NCBI GenBank assembly: GCA_964035545.1
Contig: OZ037769.1
Coordinates: 376,001 to 440,000 of the forward strand
DNA from: Bugula neritina
Taxonomy: Eukaryota > Bryozoa > Gymnolaemata > Cheilostomatida > Bugulidae
Length of the DNA stretch: 64,000 nucleotides
Direction: 5' to 3'
This document shows positions 1 through 25,264 of the stretch, piece after piece. The stretch's first letter is position 1. Each line of letters begins with the position of its first letter. The notes below the pieces were generated by a model. The model saw only the letters and a list, made by a program, of their open reading frames with translations, made no database searches and was not told the origin of the DNA. The position numbers and the translations under genes were made by a program.

Positions 1-244
1 ATTAGAATAAAATATGAAGTTTTTTGTTTTAATCAGTTTGTTTTAATTTAAGCAAACCTATAATATAGTAGATTGCATTTTGATTCAGCATAACTTGCAG
101 ACTGGCAAAATGTATTTCAAGAACATTGTTTTGCTCAAATAGAGTTTTTAGTACTTTATGTTTTTGTTATATTGGGCACTTTGCAGTTTTTGGTCTATGG
201 GATAGAGATGACAACTTTTCGTGCCGTGAATGCTATTAAGGGTT

Positions 245-470
245 CACTCACTTCAGTATACAGTTTACTTTATAGAAAGAGGATAACTCTTGAGTATACA
301 CTTCAACATACAGTTTACTTTATAGAAAGAGGATAACTCTTGAGTATACACTGCAACAGTTTACTTTATAGAAAGAGGATAACTCATGAATACTCACTTC
401 AGCAAACGATTTACTTTGTAGAGAGAGGATAATTCCTAAGTACTCACTTCAGCATACAGTTTACTATAAT
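245..470. repeat. ~50-bp tandem repeat, about 4 copies
   Basis: Four imperfect copies of a unit of roughly 50 bp built around 'cagtttactttatagaaag' followed by 'aggataactc'. It lies upstream of the PKC promoter region. Bases 1-244 and 471-800 are AT-rich and hold nothing I recognise. Confidence 0.75.
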
Positions 471-808
471 ATATATAAGTTTCTTTCAGTACAACCCTAG
501 CTGTGTATGTATAGAGGAAGGGTTGATTATCTTCTAAGGTTACTAACTCTTCCCTTTGTAGTTTATTAGCTCATAATAAAAGAGCTGTTGCAGCCATCCA
601 ATTTATATCCAACACTAATCAATTATCCCTCATTATTATTCAACAATAAACAGTATAATTAATTCCAAGCGGCCAATCAAAGCTACACAGATACTCTGAA
701 GGTCCAATAAAATGCCAGGAAATGTACACAAGGGACTACTAGCTGCCACTGTTTGCTAACACATTGTAGCACACAGCCCACTCGCAGCTCAGCCTATTTA
801 AGGGAGAG

Positions 809-814
809 TATAAA
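809..814 (+). promoter_or_regulatory. Candidate TATA box of the PKC gene
   Basis: TATAAA sits about 230 bases before the chosen start codon at 1041, with a second AT-rich element (tatttaag) just upstream. The position fits a leader of about 200 bases. This is a short match in AT-rich DNA, so it is only a candidate. Confidence 0.3.
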
Positions 815-897
815 GTAAACACGTGAAGAGCCTTGCCTTTCAATCAACATTTTATTAGCTTTAGCAACTGCATTCTTGCACACCTCTTCCCTCGCAA

Positions 898-1024
898 AAT
901 CTCTCTCACACACACAAACTCTCTCTCACACACAAAGTCTCTCTCTCACACAAACTCTCTCTCACACACAAAGTCTCTCTCTCTCACACACACACAAAGT
1001 CTCTCTCACACAAAGTCTCTCTCT
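898..1024 (+). repeat. CT/CA-rich tandem repeat in the PKC 5' leader
   Basis: Imperfect 16-20 bp units of (ct)n(ca)n(aa) type, such as 'tctctctcacacacaaag', end 16 bases before the PKC start codon. An open frame runs through it into the PKC frame from 876, but its product is a pure SLSHTQ-type repeat with no PKC homology. I therefore treat it as untranslated leader. Confidence 0.7.
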
Positions 1025-1040
1025 TTCAAGACTCTTCAAG

Positions 1041-12835
<11,795 letters not shown>

Positions 12836-13275
12836 TACCGTGAGGTATATTTCAGCTAGCTATTCCATTATTTTGATCTCCTCACACTTGTGGATGTAGA
12901 TATACTTTCAATTAGGTGCCGTGAGTAGTGCCAAAAGTGTCTACAATTGATTGTAGATTTGCTTACAATCACTTCGACTTCTCCACTTTATCTGGTTGTT
13001 AGTAATGATTGTAAACAGGTAAATATTAAACATGATCTGGTAAGGGTTTCGTTTCTAACTACGAAGAAATTTCTATATTATAAGAAAATATTACAAGACG
13101 GTTTTGAGTTGTCCTCTCTGCTTGTACGTAGTCACTTATTCTTCTGCATACGATTGTAAAGTGCTTTATTCTCTTAGCAATGCTTGGTGAATCGAACAGA
13201 CTTACTCGAGTATAACAAGAAGTCGTCCTCTCATGTCTGCACTGAAACACTAATAAAAAAGTTCATTCTGAGAAT

Positions 13276-13281
13276 AATAAA
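13276..13281 (+). terminator. Candidate poly(A) signal of the PKC gene
   Basis: AATAAA about 440 bases after the PKC stop codon, with another AATAAA at 13252 and a GT-rich stretch (tgttctgcg) shortly downstream. AATAAA is common in this AT-rich sequence, so this is tentative. Confidence 0.35.
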
Positions 13282-16200
13282 AGACACAAGATTGTATAAA
13301 GTGTTCTGCGTATTTCTTTATTGTTATGTACCTTGAAACTCTAAGCAGGGTAGTCTGTGCACATTGCTTTACTTATTTGATGTTTATATTGTGTCCAAAA
13401 ACGGCTTTTTTCTACCCATTGTAAATTGTAATTACTTTTACTTTTGTTTTGTTTTTTAAATGTTATATTATATCTCTGCAATAAATTTGGCAAGTTTTTC
13501 AACCCCTATAGAATCTCTTTGAAAGTTTTAAATTAATTATTATTTTGTGTGCAATATATTTTACATTTTACTACATTTTAAAAATGTTATGCTGCAATAG
13601 TATTTCATTTCTATTTATGTAATTTCTAATAAAATGTGAAGCATAAACATTGTGTGTTGCATTCACAAATATGAAAATCTTAAAAATGTTTTGCAATATT
13701 TGTACAATAATTAAATTGATGGTAAAAACAATTTTAAAAATATTACAACAAGCTGGTATGATCTCGAATGCAGCACCATAACAAAGGACCAGTTAGAGTA
13801 GACCAAAACATACTGTATTAATTCTGTGATGACAAAATATTAAAAAACATTAAAAGTAGAATAGCTCTAAGAAGATTCTTCTCAATTCTATTCGTAGTTC
13901 AATACATTGCATAGATGTAGCGGGTTTAAATTGTCAAATCACCAGTTTTAACTGTCTTTTCCCAAAACCTCCTCATTAGTTGTAGGCTACATTGCAGTAG
14001 ATACGTTTACTGTTTATGTAGTTGCAGGCCTCGACTGTACGTTTCAAGTGTTGACTGTAGACGTCAGCCCAGTCATTGATTGATAGTACGCGTGCTTCAT
14101 TGATAATTTGTGTAATTAGTCGTCAACAGTGAGATACGATTTTCAATTATCAGCTGGGAGAGGGTTGAATGGCGGCTATTATATAAGGCATGATGAGCTA
14201 CAAGTACTTCATTGTATTCCACTACACACAGGTGTAATAAGTCTGAGTAAATTAATAAAGAATCCTGAGTAATACCTACTAAAGCACCCCTAGTCAATTA
14301 CTCTCCTTCAGCATTAGAGCATCTAAATACAAACTGGGCATCAATACAAAGCTGTGGATAGCAGGCACTTGTTCCTAGGTGTCAAAGTATCTACTAGAAG
14401 CCAGCAACACTCTTAGAGGATGTAAGCAGGTAAGTTTCCTAGCTTCTAGAACATTCATTTAGCAGTGTTCTGCAACATAACACAATGTATGTATGCTGTC
14501 TACACAGTTTATATACTTTTTATATTTGTTAGTACAACTATTTTGTGAGTTATTATTTAATCTTTCAACACAACTAGAGGGCTGTAAAAATTCTAGCTAA
14601 CAATCTTAAAACTATTGACAAAATACTGACCTCTCATTGTATACCTCCAAACACCCTGTCAGTTTTTGTTAAACTTTATATAGTCCAACTCTAAGGCACT
14701 ATTTCCTTTGTCAATTCTCATTCAAGAACTATTGGCACATATATTATAATATACTGCAAGACCATATATACAATAAATATATGCAGATATTATATACTGT
14801 GTATATTTCAATAGATACTCCAATATACGCCTGCACTGAGTTCTAAACTACAAGTTTTATATAATCAATCTAAAAAATACTGAACTACCTTAGCATTAGA
14901 TTCCTAGAACAATTTTATAACACAAAAACCCCTCAAGCCATGAAACCAGAGTGTTGAGAGTGAAAATTACTGGAACGCTGCACACTGCCCTCGTACAATA
15001 AGCATTCTTCAAGCATACATGTACTCAGTCTAAACAGGCATATCAGTCCATAACTTGCAGAAAGAACTGTTAGCACATGTGGTAAGATGAAAGAAGGTAT
15101 TGTTGTGAGCAATATATAGTTTGCAGGTGTGTAGAGGTGAAACTCTGTGTGCAGGTGCTCAACGCACTAGACCTATGTTTAGTTTCAAATTTCTACTTAG
15201 TCTACTGTTACACCTTCATTCGTGTATATAGAAATTTCTCTCAACTCCGAGTTTAGTTAGTTTTTCTATGTGTGTTGCTCTTATAATGTTTATTTAAAAT
15301 CAAATAATTCTTTAGCATTACCTGTGAATAAAGTTACTTGCAAAATAAAAATAAATATGGCTATGCATGTACATTATAATAATCACCGTAAATATGAAAA
15401 TGAGGAGTCATTATCATAAAACAGAGGCAACTGTAGAACTATTTCAGTTTAATGAAATCAACATTATCACATAGAAACTTTTCAACTGAAAGGCTATTAA
15501 TTTATTAAAACAAATTTATTCACAATTTTGTTTATTTTCTAATATTAGATTCCTGTGGCTGATAATGCAATACTTTGCTATAATATATAATAAGTTTTGT
15601 TTAGTAACTTCTGCTTGAATTGGATAATAATTGACATGTTTTGAACCCTGTTTGAGTTGATAGTTTTGACAGTGTGAAGTATTTTATGCAATACTATTTG
15701 TAAGATCTGGGTGACTAGGTAAGATAAATTATGTCTCTCATCAGCAAAAACTACAAGAGCCAGGTGTATTGAGTGCTAATACTAATGATTAAGACTCCAT
15801 TATCCAGTTGTATAACATAGGATTAGCTCTACCAACTGCAACTCTTAGTTCCGCTCATCCGCTCTCTCAGCTACCTACCTCTCTCCTACTGTAGCCACCT
15901 ACCTCTCTCCTACTGTAGCAAATGTCAGGTAAAATTATGAAACAAAAACTTAATTATTTTTGGCAAATTGTTACGTAAATTATTCTTAGAAGTTCAATAG
16001 AAATCTATATATATATGAAAGCAAGCAGTGTGTGTTTCTATTCATCTTCTCTTCTAAACCAAATCTACAGTTAGCATGCCTTGCTATAGCAAACATTTAG
16101 CATGCCTTGCTATAGCAAACAGTTGCTGCTTTCTAAGCAAGTCTGTTTCATCTTCTAGTCAAACAAACGAGCTTTTGTTAGCTGAGGTTAATCTGTAATT

Positions 16201-18296
16201 CAAGCCAGCCTTAATGACTTTTTCACAATAAAAACAACCAACCTGCGAGGTATAAACTTTGACAACCACTGAATAATGATTTTATAAGAACTTTGAATGC
16301 CAAAGCGCAACTCAACAGACTGCGTGTTGCTTATAGGATGGTTATATTATGCTTTTTGACATATTTGTTTGTTCAACTCTGGATCTAGTAAACAAGTATT
16401 TCTAAATAAAGTTACAAGGAATTTGCAATACTTATAACAAATACCTGTAAATATGATTTCTTGTTAAGACCAGATCATATCCACGGTTAGACATAGATTT
16501 GCTCTCTTTAAGACAGCATGCATGCAGTTGATGAAAGCTGAGTGTACTTTGATTGAGTGTTGTTATTAGCGAATTCCTAAATACTGTGAGAAAGGAATTT
16601 TAGAGTCAGCTTTCCCAGACATTAGGCATATTTCTTTTTGACTTGTGAATTTGGGATGAAGCTATTTAAATATATTATAACTATATAATTATATTATGAC
16701 TATATTATGGCTATTTCTAATATTATCAGTGTAGAATCATATTATATACCCATGTTTACTATGTTAACAAAATTTTGAAAAAGAACAATTTCAAGTCATG
16801 GCAGCGTAGCTTTACTGATGTGCTACATATAGGCCTGAAAACCTGTAACTTACTGATAGATAAAACAGCCCCGGGCTATAGCATCTTTACTTGTAACATT
16901 TAGCTTCAACAATGCGCTTTGTACCCAACTTTATAGTTAGCTTTTGTTGAAGCTTCATTACTTGCTTACAGCCATTCCATATATTATGTTGCTAAAACCA
17001 GGCCCATCCTAACTCTATACCACTTAGCTTACTACATTTTTGAGCTTTTCAAAATAACACGGCTTTTCTTAGCAGAAACTATAGTACTTAATTGTTTTCT
17101 ATGTAAAATTTTGATTAGAAAACTTTCATTTCTATATAATTTAGGTTTTGCTTCAAGTTTTTAGCTCAAACTTGCTATATCTGACAGCGTACTAGTGGCT
17201 GGTAGAAGGGTCAATACAGCTGAATAGAGGGGTTATCTATCAATATATTTCACTAATTCTTTGTTAGAAGAAACTATAGTAGATAAAAGTCACCTATAGG
17301 CTGTTCTAGCTGCTACTTTGAATAGCATGACTCATAGTTGACTCAAACGGTTGCTGCCGAGCAGGTCATACTGCCAAGCAGGCCATGCTGCCGAGCTGCC
17401 TCTCCAATTCACATTGTTAAGTGCAGCAACATTGCAGATAAAACAAAGCTGTGACTCTGATTTGTTTGTTTTCATTAATTATATCATTTGTATTATTGTT
17501 TTCACTAATTATATCATTTGTATTATTGTTTTCACTAATTATATCATTTGTATTATTGTTGTCACCTAATTATTATAATTATAATTCATTCCATGTAACC
17601 TTTCCAATATTCTATCAGAAAAGCCAATGGTCTTGTTTAGCCAATACAAACATCCCAAAAGTGTTTATTGATTATTGATATTCTATTATAAAAGCCAAAG
17701 TAATTACCCAACAATTAGGATGCCAAATTATGCTGCCCCTGTAAGCAATTTGAAAGAGCATATCATTAACAGCAGCGTTCTATTGAAGAACAACAAAATA
17801 AATAGTCTTTACACACAATAGCTTTTTCCTATAGTATATTTACACTCCAAGTGAAGTTTAATAACCACAGGAATAAAGAGAAAGTGCCTCTGTAGTATAA
17901 CCAAGGTATCTGGAGCCCTCTGGTCAGCTGGTATACAGTTGTCTTTGGCCCCTTAATAAAAATCACTACAAGTTCATGGATTTATGGTTTTGATAAAAGT
18001 CTGATAACTCTGGTTATTTTGTTCTCTCAGACTAACATCTATATATTCTCAGACTAACATCTATATATTCTCAGACTAACCAGTAATAACCTAATTTTTG
18101 GACATAAATTCTGACCAGTACAAGGAAAAGTATGGCCCAGTATGTAACTACGACTATTACATAACCAGCAGCAAATGCTGAGGCAGCAGCAGAGACCAGG
18201 CAACTATAGTTGTATTTCTATTTTCTCATTTAGTGTCAGCTGAACCTGGTTCTACGATGAGCTTAGACTGAGGTTTTTCAAACTGATGAAATAAAG
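13282..18296. other. Intergenic region without recognisable genes
   Basis: About 5 kb of AT-rich sequence between PKC and the protease gene. No frame here shows protein-family similarity or coding character that I can see. Small direct repeats occur at about 15871-15920 (25 bp x2), 16071-16125 (27 bp x2) and 18027-18080 (26 bp x2), besides the 30-bp array listed separately. Regulatory DNA or a non-coding RNA could be present unseen. Confidence 0.6.
17466..17570. repeat. 30-bp tandem repeat, about 3.3 copies
   Basis: The unit is 'ttttcactaattatatcatt' plus 'tgtattattg'. It reads as a hydrophobic repeat in several frames, but nothing flanking it looks coding. Confidence 0.85.
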
Positions 18297-21200
18297 ATGA
18301 GACGGTTGCTCACCTGTTCGTACTCTGTGTTCCTCATGGCAATGCTAGTCTCCCCCCTCGAGCAGGTTTATAGTATACACATACAGTATATTATGTCTTA
18401 CACATACAGTATATAGTATACACATACAGTATATTATGTCTTACACATACAGTGTATGTCTTACACATACAGTATATGTCTTACACATACAGTATATGTC
18501 TTACACATACAGTATATGTCTTACACATACAGTATATGTCTTACACATACAGTATATTATGTCTTACACATACAGTATATAGTATACACATACAGTATAT
18601 GTCTTACACATACAGTGTATGTCTTACACATACAGTATATGTCTTACACATACACTATATGTCTTTGCTGCGTGCGAGCTTAGCAACACGCACCCGTAAC
18701 CCATGCAAAACTATGCTTTAGCTCCCCTCTAACTTCTACACAAATCTTGTGAATCTATCGGTGTTTGCTGATTTAAAAATTTGCGCAGACAACAGCTATG
18801 TGATTTTAATTTAACATTTGAACAAAATAATTAAACTTGAAAACCCTCAAAAGGCAATTCAAAACTGTGTTACTAGCGGCTATGCTCTGGTCTGTGTTTT
18901 CTTTTTGCTACGGGTGCCAAAGCTATCAGAGTATACTGTATGATATTGTCCCACATCCGGTCTGCATGGGGCCAACCTCAGGATATTACTTTATATAAGA
19001 AGTGGTTATTCCAAACTGGCTGAGTGTTATACTAAATGCTCAATCTATAATTTACTCCTTTTTCAATCAAGTATAGAGCATGTATATCAGAGCGCAGGAG
19101 GTAAAATCTCTTAATGAAATTACGGGATAATATCAGAGATGAAACCCGCAGCTTTCCCAGAGGAATATGAAACAGTCCTTGTCTCTGTAATGACAATTCA
19201 TCTTTCAGTCAGTGAATTGTCATTATGATTATCAGTTGAGAGCCAAAAGTGCATACAGATAATTGTTGAACATGCATGCAGTTTATACAAAAATTGGGTG
19301 CTATAAGATTATTATGGATTTGAAAGCTGTAGACTTTCATAAAAATGATTGTATGGCATGCTTCATGAAATCCACAGTTAATTATTTAGGCTAATGAACC
19401 CTTAACGCTATATTGAAAGTCAGGATGAATGCACTGGATAAAAAAACTGCTCTAGCCTTGAATTTTTGTTGTTATTTGCAATTATAAGTGAACTATTTGC
19501 CTGGTTAAACAAATTCCTAAAGCAACTAATTGAAATTCACAATCTAAAGTAGAAAATTTATCACGTTTTATCTAACTTTTCATATATTGCAGACATACAG
19601 TAAACGAGTTGCAAGTAAGCAGAAAGACAAATCTTCTAACAGGAAGTACAGTAAATGGAATAGTTGGACACCCTGTCCATCCATGTGCCGCTTTGACTGT
19701 TACTCACATTGCGTTCAGTTGAGGTATAAGACGTGCATAAAGCCCGAAATCTGTCAGTCAAACGTGTTAAAAGATGAGAAGACATGTGGAAGGTGTGAAT
19801 CCCCACTCCCCTCTTCCTATCAGATGACTAGCCCCGCACCGACTCCTACAAGCCGTCTGCTGATAAAGACACCAGACAGCGGCCGGCAGCTGGTAAAACT
19901 AGTCAACCATTGTCTGCCTGACTACCACTTCTCTAACTGGGGAGATTGGAGCAAATGTCTCAACGTGTGTCGTAAGGTTCGGTACCGTCAGTGTCTGACT
20001 ACACTGTGTCTGAACCGAGTAGCACACATGGAGGACTTGGCTGTTAAACAAGAAGAGTGGTGCATCCCAAAGGTGCAGGAGGGAGAGAGCCAGGAGTTGG
20101 TAAACTGCCAGAAGTATCTGGGTCACATGACTCTGGATGGAGGGCAGAGACTGCCGAGTATGGAGCTGAAACAGTGCGAGTCCACCAGACGAAAACTTGC
20201 CGCTCAGAGATTGGAAGACAAGGCAAGCAGTGAAAAGCCAGGTGAGTAAATAGTTCATTATATCAAAATGCTAATTTCAACTTCTAAATGTTTCACGACT
20301 CATTAGGGATTTTTGAGAAGCGGTCTGCATGAATCACTATAACATGTTCGTTTATTAAATAACTAGAAGTTCCAGTTGTTGAAGATCTTCTTCACTTTAG
20401 TGTTTATCTATTGTCACAAGACATGAGATTCCCTTTATTTACCTAATTGTTGTGATGGATGTACATCAGCAAATTAAGTTCTAAGCTATAGGAAAAGCAA
20501 GAGTATATCGAGGTATAAACTGATTATAAATGTGAAATAATGCTCAGGCTATACCTCTTTCAAATATTCCAATTATTGTAGAAATTATATTTTTACTGTT
20601 TGCATAGCAATTTATCGGCTAAAATTATTAAACTATTGGGATAGATCTTCCAGTGGAACTTGCACTTATAACTATAATAAGTGAACTTAAAAACTTGTAG
20701 TTAAAGAAAAGCTAAAAGAAAACAAGCAGCTAAACTTAATGTTACTATAGTGGGTGTAGTTATTACTATAGTAATGGCTACACCAACAGGTGAACTGTTT
20801 GCGATCTAATCGCTATCTCCTACAATTGGTTTAAAGCATGAGCATATACACAAGCAGTCCTAGCTGCGTCAGATTAGCTAGTATTTGTAGAGTATCAAGT
20901 TATTTACATAATTAAAGCCAACCCTAATCCCTCTCCGGCCACACACTAGGGTCATTAGCATACTTTTCCATTGATTTGTGTTGAGTTAATCCACATAACT
21001 AATTTGTCACAACCCCTGGACGTTATCCAAAGAGCTATGTCTCAGAAACACTCCTGTCGAAAATAACGACATAAGTTTATTATAAAAACAGCTACTATAT
21101 TCAATTTGCAGCAAAAGTTGTTAAAGCTTTTTATTCAATAAAAATAATTTTGTTTACTAAGAAAAAGGTGATAATTTTCAACATCTGTAATGATAAATAA

Positions 21201-24200
21201 AACAGCTGCGAATTGGGAATAATTTTAGAAAGCTCAGTCATATTTTAGAATTGTTAAATACAAGAAATATGTATTGATACCTCTTCTCCCGTTAGCGAAG
21301 TCTCACTAGCAAAAGTATGTTGGATTAAAGTTTATAACATGGCATTGTTTTTATGTAAAATTAAAGCTGGTTGACCAAAATTATTTGCCATTAACTTTGT
21401 TTTGATTGATTAGGCAATATTATATTATATACTCTAGTATAATAACTTGTCAGAATGAAGGAATTTCTAGGTTGGCTTACAAAAAAATTAATGTTGTTGT
21501 GTCTGCAACAGATAATCTCCAAGGAAATATTATAATAATTCTGTTTATTAAAATAAATTATTGGGATAAATAAGAGCATTTAGTATTCAATGATTCACGT
21601 TTTAGCACAGCTAAACCCTGTCCAGTACACGGAATAGTATAGTGCCATCTTGTACTATAGGCATATGGTATATAGCAGTGTGTATAAACTAGTCATGTCC
21701 TATAAGCATGTCCTAGCATGTCAAATACTGAAGGTCAAAAATATTATATTTCTTTGCTAGGTATATAAAAAATCAATGTTTTTATTTTTTTAAAATTTCA
21801 CAATTATTTTGTTGCTATTTTTTACATGTCACAAAAACTTGAAAATTTCATCAACAAAGCATAATACAAGAACGGAATTTGGTGATTGCTCCTCCCACAG
21901 TAAAGTTAGGATGTGTCAATCTGAAAACACTCACCGCTACCCTCGTAACTATTGAGTAAATCAATTTGCATGTAGTGTCCTGCCAAAACTTTGTAAATAA
22001 AAATAGAAAATATTCATACATCTTCAGTGGTGGCAGTATTAAAATCAAATAAATTATAATTTAACATTTAGTAGCGACAGGTGACATGCTGTTCCACCGA
22101 TGGTGTGAAATTTCGTATCCTGTTCACTTTCACTTTGCATAAGGCGGGTTACACGATTACCTAACATTCAGCATTGCCTGGAGAAATTGTATTCCAAATG
22201 CCAATCATTTTTTATCATATGTAGCTACAAAATTATTAGAATGTATAAAAATCTATTTACTGGTGAAAGTTTTTGATTAGTGAAAAACTATAATGTAAGT
22301 TAAAGAGACTAGAGATTACAAGATTTAGAAATACAGGATTTAGAGAACTTCACAGATCCTCTTTAGCTGTGGTGTAGATTATTCTGTGCCGTCGTACTGA
22401 TACTGCATGGAAGGTATTCAATCTTCAGTCTTTAAGATGGCATTTCATTTTACTATAGATGGAGATTGAAGCTGTAGACTCAGATCATGGTCTAGGGTTT
22501 TGGGCCTTCAAAAGGGCACTTGGAAAAATTGCACATTTTCTCCTTTAAGGCATTAGTCTATCTTTTCTTATACCTTAAAGGTTTCAGGTTATTCTGTTAG
22601 CAGACACTAAGGCCTGAAGAAAGATTAGACCAACTTTAGGGTACGAACACGTACTGATGAATAAGAATGAGCGGCTGAGGTGTAGTCCTGTTAGAGAGGA
22701 ACGTAGCCCATATTCCTGGGTAGAATAGCAAAGAGACCTCTCCTAATTGTTAATGTTTGCAGAGTTATGTAATGAATAGGGAAACTAATTACACGCACTT
22801 TGCAAGAGCATGTTACTAATTACCTGCATGATAAGTAATTCATAACTAAAGAACTTTTTTCTTTCATGGAAACTGTAAGCAATACGTACAAATTAGATTC
22901 AATCTATATTTAACAAACTCTCTTCTCATTACATAAAAGAAATAAACACTTAGTAAATTCATCTTGCTCACAGCTTTCTAACAGCTACTGTAAGACATTA
23001 ACTAAAAACTACAATTGTGTGAACATCAGCACAAAAAGCATTGTCTAGACTCTAGTATATGTACTGAAACTTGAAAATGTGCAAGAATAAAATAAATTGA
23101 TGAAATGTGGTTTAGTGTATACTCTACAGTGAAACATCTGCTGTATGTATTGGGAAATATTGCTGTAATGTCAATCATGTTAATCATTTGTAAAGTATAG
23201 CATATAATCCAGATCAAAATGGTGACCACAGTTATACTGATTGACAACTATGATGAAATACTGTGCTAATGAGGAATTATATGATAAATATACCCTTGGT
23301 GATACTGTAGCAGCTTTGTAAATATCCAAAGTGTCTGCAAAACCAGATCTAACTATTTTTATTAATTAAAATGTAAATTTGTTCTCTTGACAATAATAAA
23401 ATTGATTTAGCTAGATTACATCAGGATTATGTAAAAATTGAACATATTCATTGGATGAGAAATCAAAGCTAGAAAATAATTACACATTGAATTAGGAATT
23501 AGCCTGACAGGTGGGTAGACTAACGTCAAGATAACCAAACACACGTGCTACCAAATGTTAGAAATATCTCTACTATACAGAAGATGTTGGCAGATTATAA
23601 CTTTAGGATTCCTACTAGTCTTATCTACCTTCACTAAATAGAGCCCTCACTTGCATCATTCACTCTCAAAATCATTTTTAAAATCTTATATTTATTTGTA
23701 TGTCACAGAATAGACTTACACCGAGTAAATGACATCAATGTGATTAATTTAAATACAAATAATATTAAAAAAACAGCACTAAAGTTGAGAGAATCTTTTA
23801 GGCGACTTTTTTCATACTCAATGTATTAGGTTTTGCGGATGGCTTGCTTTGCATAACCTTTGCTCTCGTTGCTACATTCATTTGTTGTCACATATATTCA
23901 TTATTCAGTAACATTGTCAACAGCAAGTATTTATGTTTTAGCAGAAACTCTTCCTGAAGGTTCTGTGTTAGAGTTGGGCGTCTCATGTGGCCTCAGAAAC
24001 ACGCCAAGTAGAAGCCTCAGAATTATTGGAGGGAAAACTGTAAAGAAAGGTCATTGGCCATGGCAGGTAGGTTGGTGTATGCACGTTGGCAAGTTGTAGC
24101 AGGTAGGTTGATGCATGCACGTTGACAAGTTGTAGCAGGTAGGTTGATGTATTCACGTTGACAAGTTGTAGCAGGTAGGTTGATGTATTCATGTTGACAA

Positions 24201-25264
24201 GTTGTAGCAGGTAGGTTGGTGTAAGTTATTAGTAATAAACACTGTACATATTCTTGCAGGTGGCTATTATGATTGACAAGAAGAAAAATGACTTCACTGA
24301 CTTTCCACACCATCAGAATTTATTCAACTCCCAGCAATTCTATAACTACACAGAGGCTCCGAGCTATGTGCAGTATTGCGGAGGTACCCTCATCAACAAC
24401 CAGTGGGTCCTCACAGCCGCCCACTGTGTTAAACAAAGAGAAACTGGGCTACGCAAGCCCAACATGGTAGTAATGGTTGGAGAAACTGACATGAGAGTAA
24501 TGAAAGAAGAGGACGATTCCTGGCATACTAAGATATACAAGATATCAAAAGTGATTGACCACAACCGGTTTGAGTGGGAGTCGGTGAACAATGACATTGC
24601 ACTATTGAAGTTAGAAAAACCTGTGCCAAATGCACCAGAAATAGGCTTCAGCTGTGTTCCTAAAGAAGACATGGAGGTTAGTGCGGGAACTGAATGTATA
24701 GCGGTAGGTTGGGGGAAGAGCAAGAAGTACCCCAAACAGAGGTCTAGTAAACGTCTGAAAGAGGCTATATTGCCTCTAGTGTCAAGACAGGCGTGCAAAA
24801 GTGCCTTCAACTTCACCATAACAAAGAATCAAATGTGTGCCGGCTATGAAGATGGCCGAAGTGACTCGTGTGACGGAGATTCAGGGGGTCCTCTTCTGTG
24901 CCTGGCCAAGACGAGTAGCGGCGAGCGATGGATTGTCTACGGGATAACGAGTTTTGGGTCGAATGACGGGTGTGGTATAGCCGGAAGGTACGGAGTGTAC
25001 ACTAAAGTCAATAACTATTCTGATTGGATAGAGTATGCCATCGAAACTGGCACTCAAACGCCTGAACTAGCAACATCTACAGAAAACAGGAGACGGCGCC
25101 ATAAAAAGCAAAAACGCAAAAGAGAAAAATACAGCCAAAAGGATACTGAAAGTACAACAAAATCTAACTACTTTGACGAACTCGAAATGATTAACTGGCT
25201 GTCGGTAGATTCTGGAACTAACCTCAATTCACAAAACAAAACTCAAACTGGTGCAGAGAATTAG
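18297..25264 (+). CDS. Secreted TSP1-like/trypsin-family serine protease, 4 exons
   Basis: Exons 18297-18365 (signal peptide), 19593-20241, 23942-24066, 24260-25264; joined length 615 residues. Exon 1 encodes a signal-like start (MRRLLTCSYSVFLMAMLV) and is my inference: phase fits, but its donor GTTTAT is poor. Exon 2 holds two Cys-rich modules with thrombospondin-type-1 hallmarks (WNSWTPC; NWGDWSKC followed by RYRQC). Exon 3 carries the zymogen linker Cys255 and the activation site SLR|IIGG after Arg266. Exon 4 holds the whole S1 catalytic domain: His336 in TAAHC, Asp393 in NNDIALL, Ser489 in GDSGGP. Asp483 at the S1-pocket base predicts trypsin-like cleavage after Arg/Lys. The tail after the domain has a strongly basic run (RRRRHKKQKRKREK) that might bind heparin-like glycans. 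The long introns 18366-19592 and 20242-23941 hold no other gene that I see. No named orthologue is recognised. Confidence 0.85.
18371..18664 (+). repeat. 20-bp minisatellite at the start of protease intron 1
   Basis: Units of 'cttacacatacagtatatgt' and longer variants, about 14 copies, start five bases after the proposed exon 1 donor at 18366. Open frames through it (SYTYSICLTH-type) are repeat translation only. Exon 2 also starts with ACATACAGTA, which matches part of the unit and may be chance. Confidence 0.9.
23941..23944 (+). other. NAGNAG tandem acceptor of protease exon 3
   Basis: The intron ends tttTAGCAG, so splicing after either AG is possible. The two products differ by one residue: Ala-Glu-Thr after the first AG, Glu-Thr after the second. 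Both keep the frame. NAGNAG acceptors are a well-known source of one-residue variants. Confidence 0.6.
24061..24227 (+). repeat. 36-bp repeat duplicating the exon 3 donor (5 donors)
   Basis: The sequence GCAG|GTAGGTTG recurs every 36 bp, with GT at 24067, 24103, 24139, 24175 and 24211. The intron therefore begins with a ladder of five near-identical donors. Unlike the PKC ladder, every unit contains an in-frame TAG (ttg tag) just before the next donor. Use of any donor after the first would end the protein before the catalytic domain. Confidence 0.93.

Noticed and set aside
18452-18721. Tyr/Ile/His-rich repeat frames
   Set aside because: Translation of the 20-bp intron minisatellite, no other coding sign.
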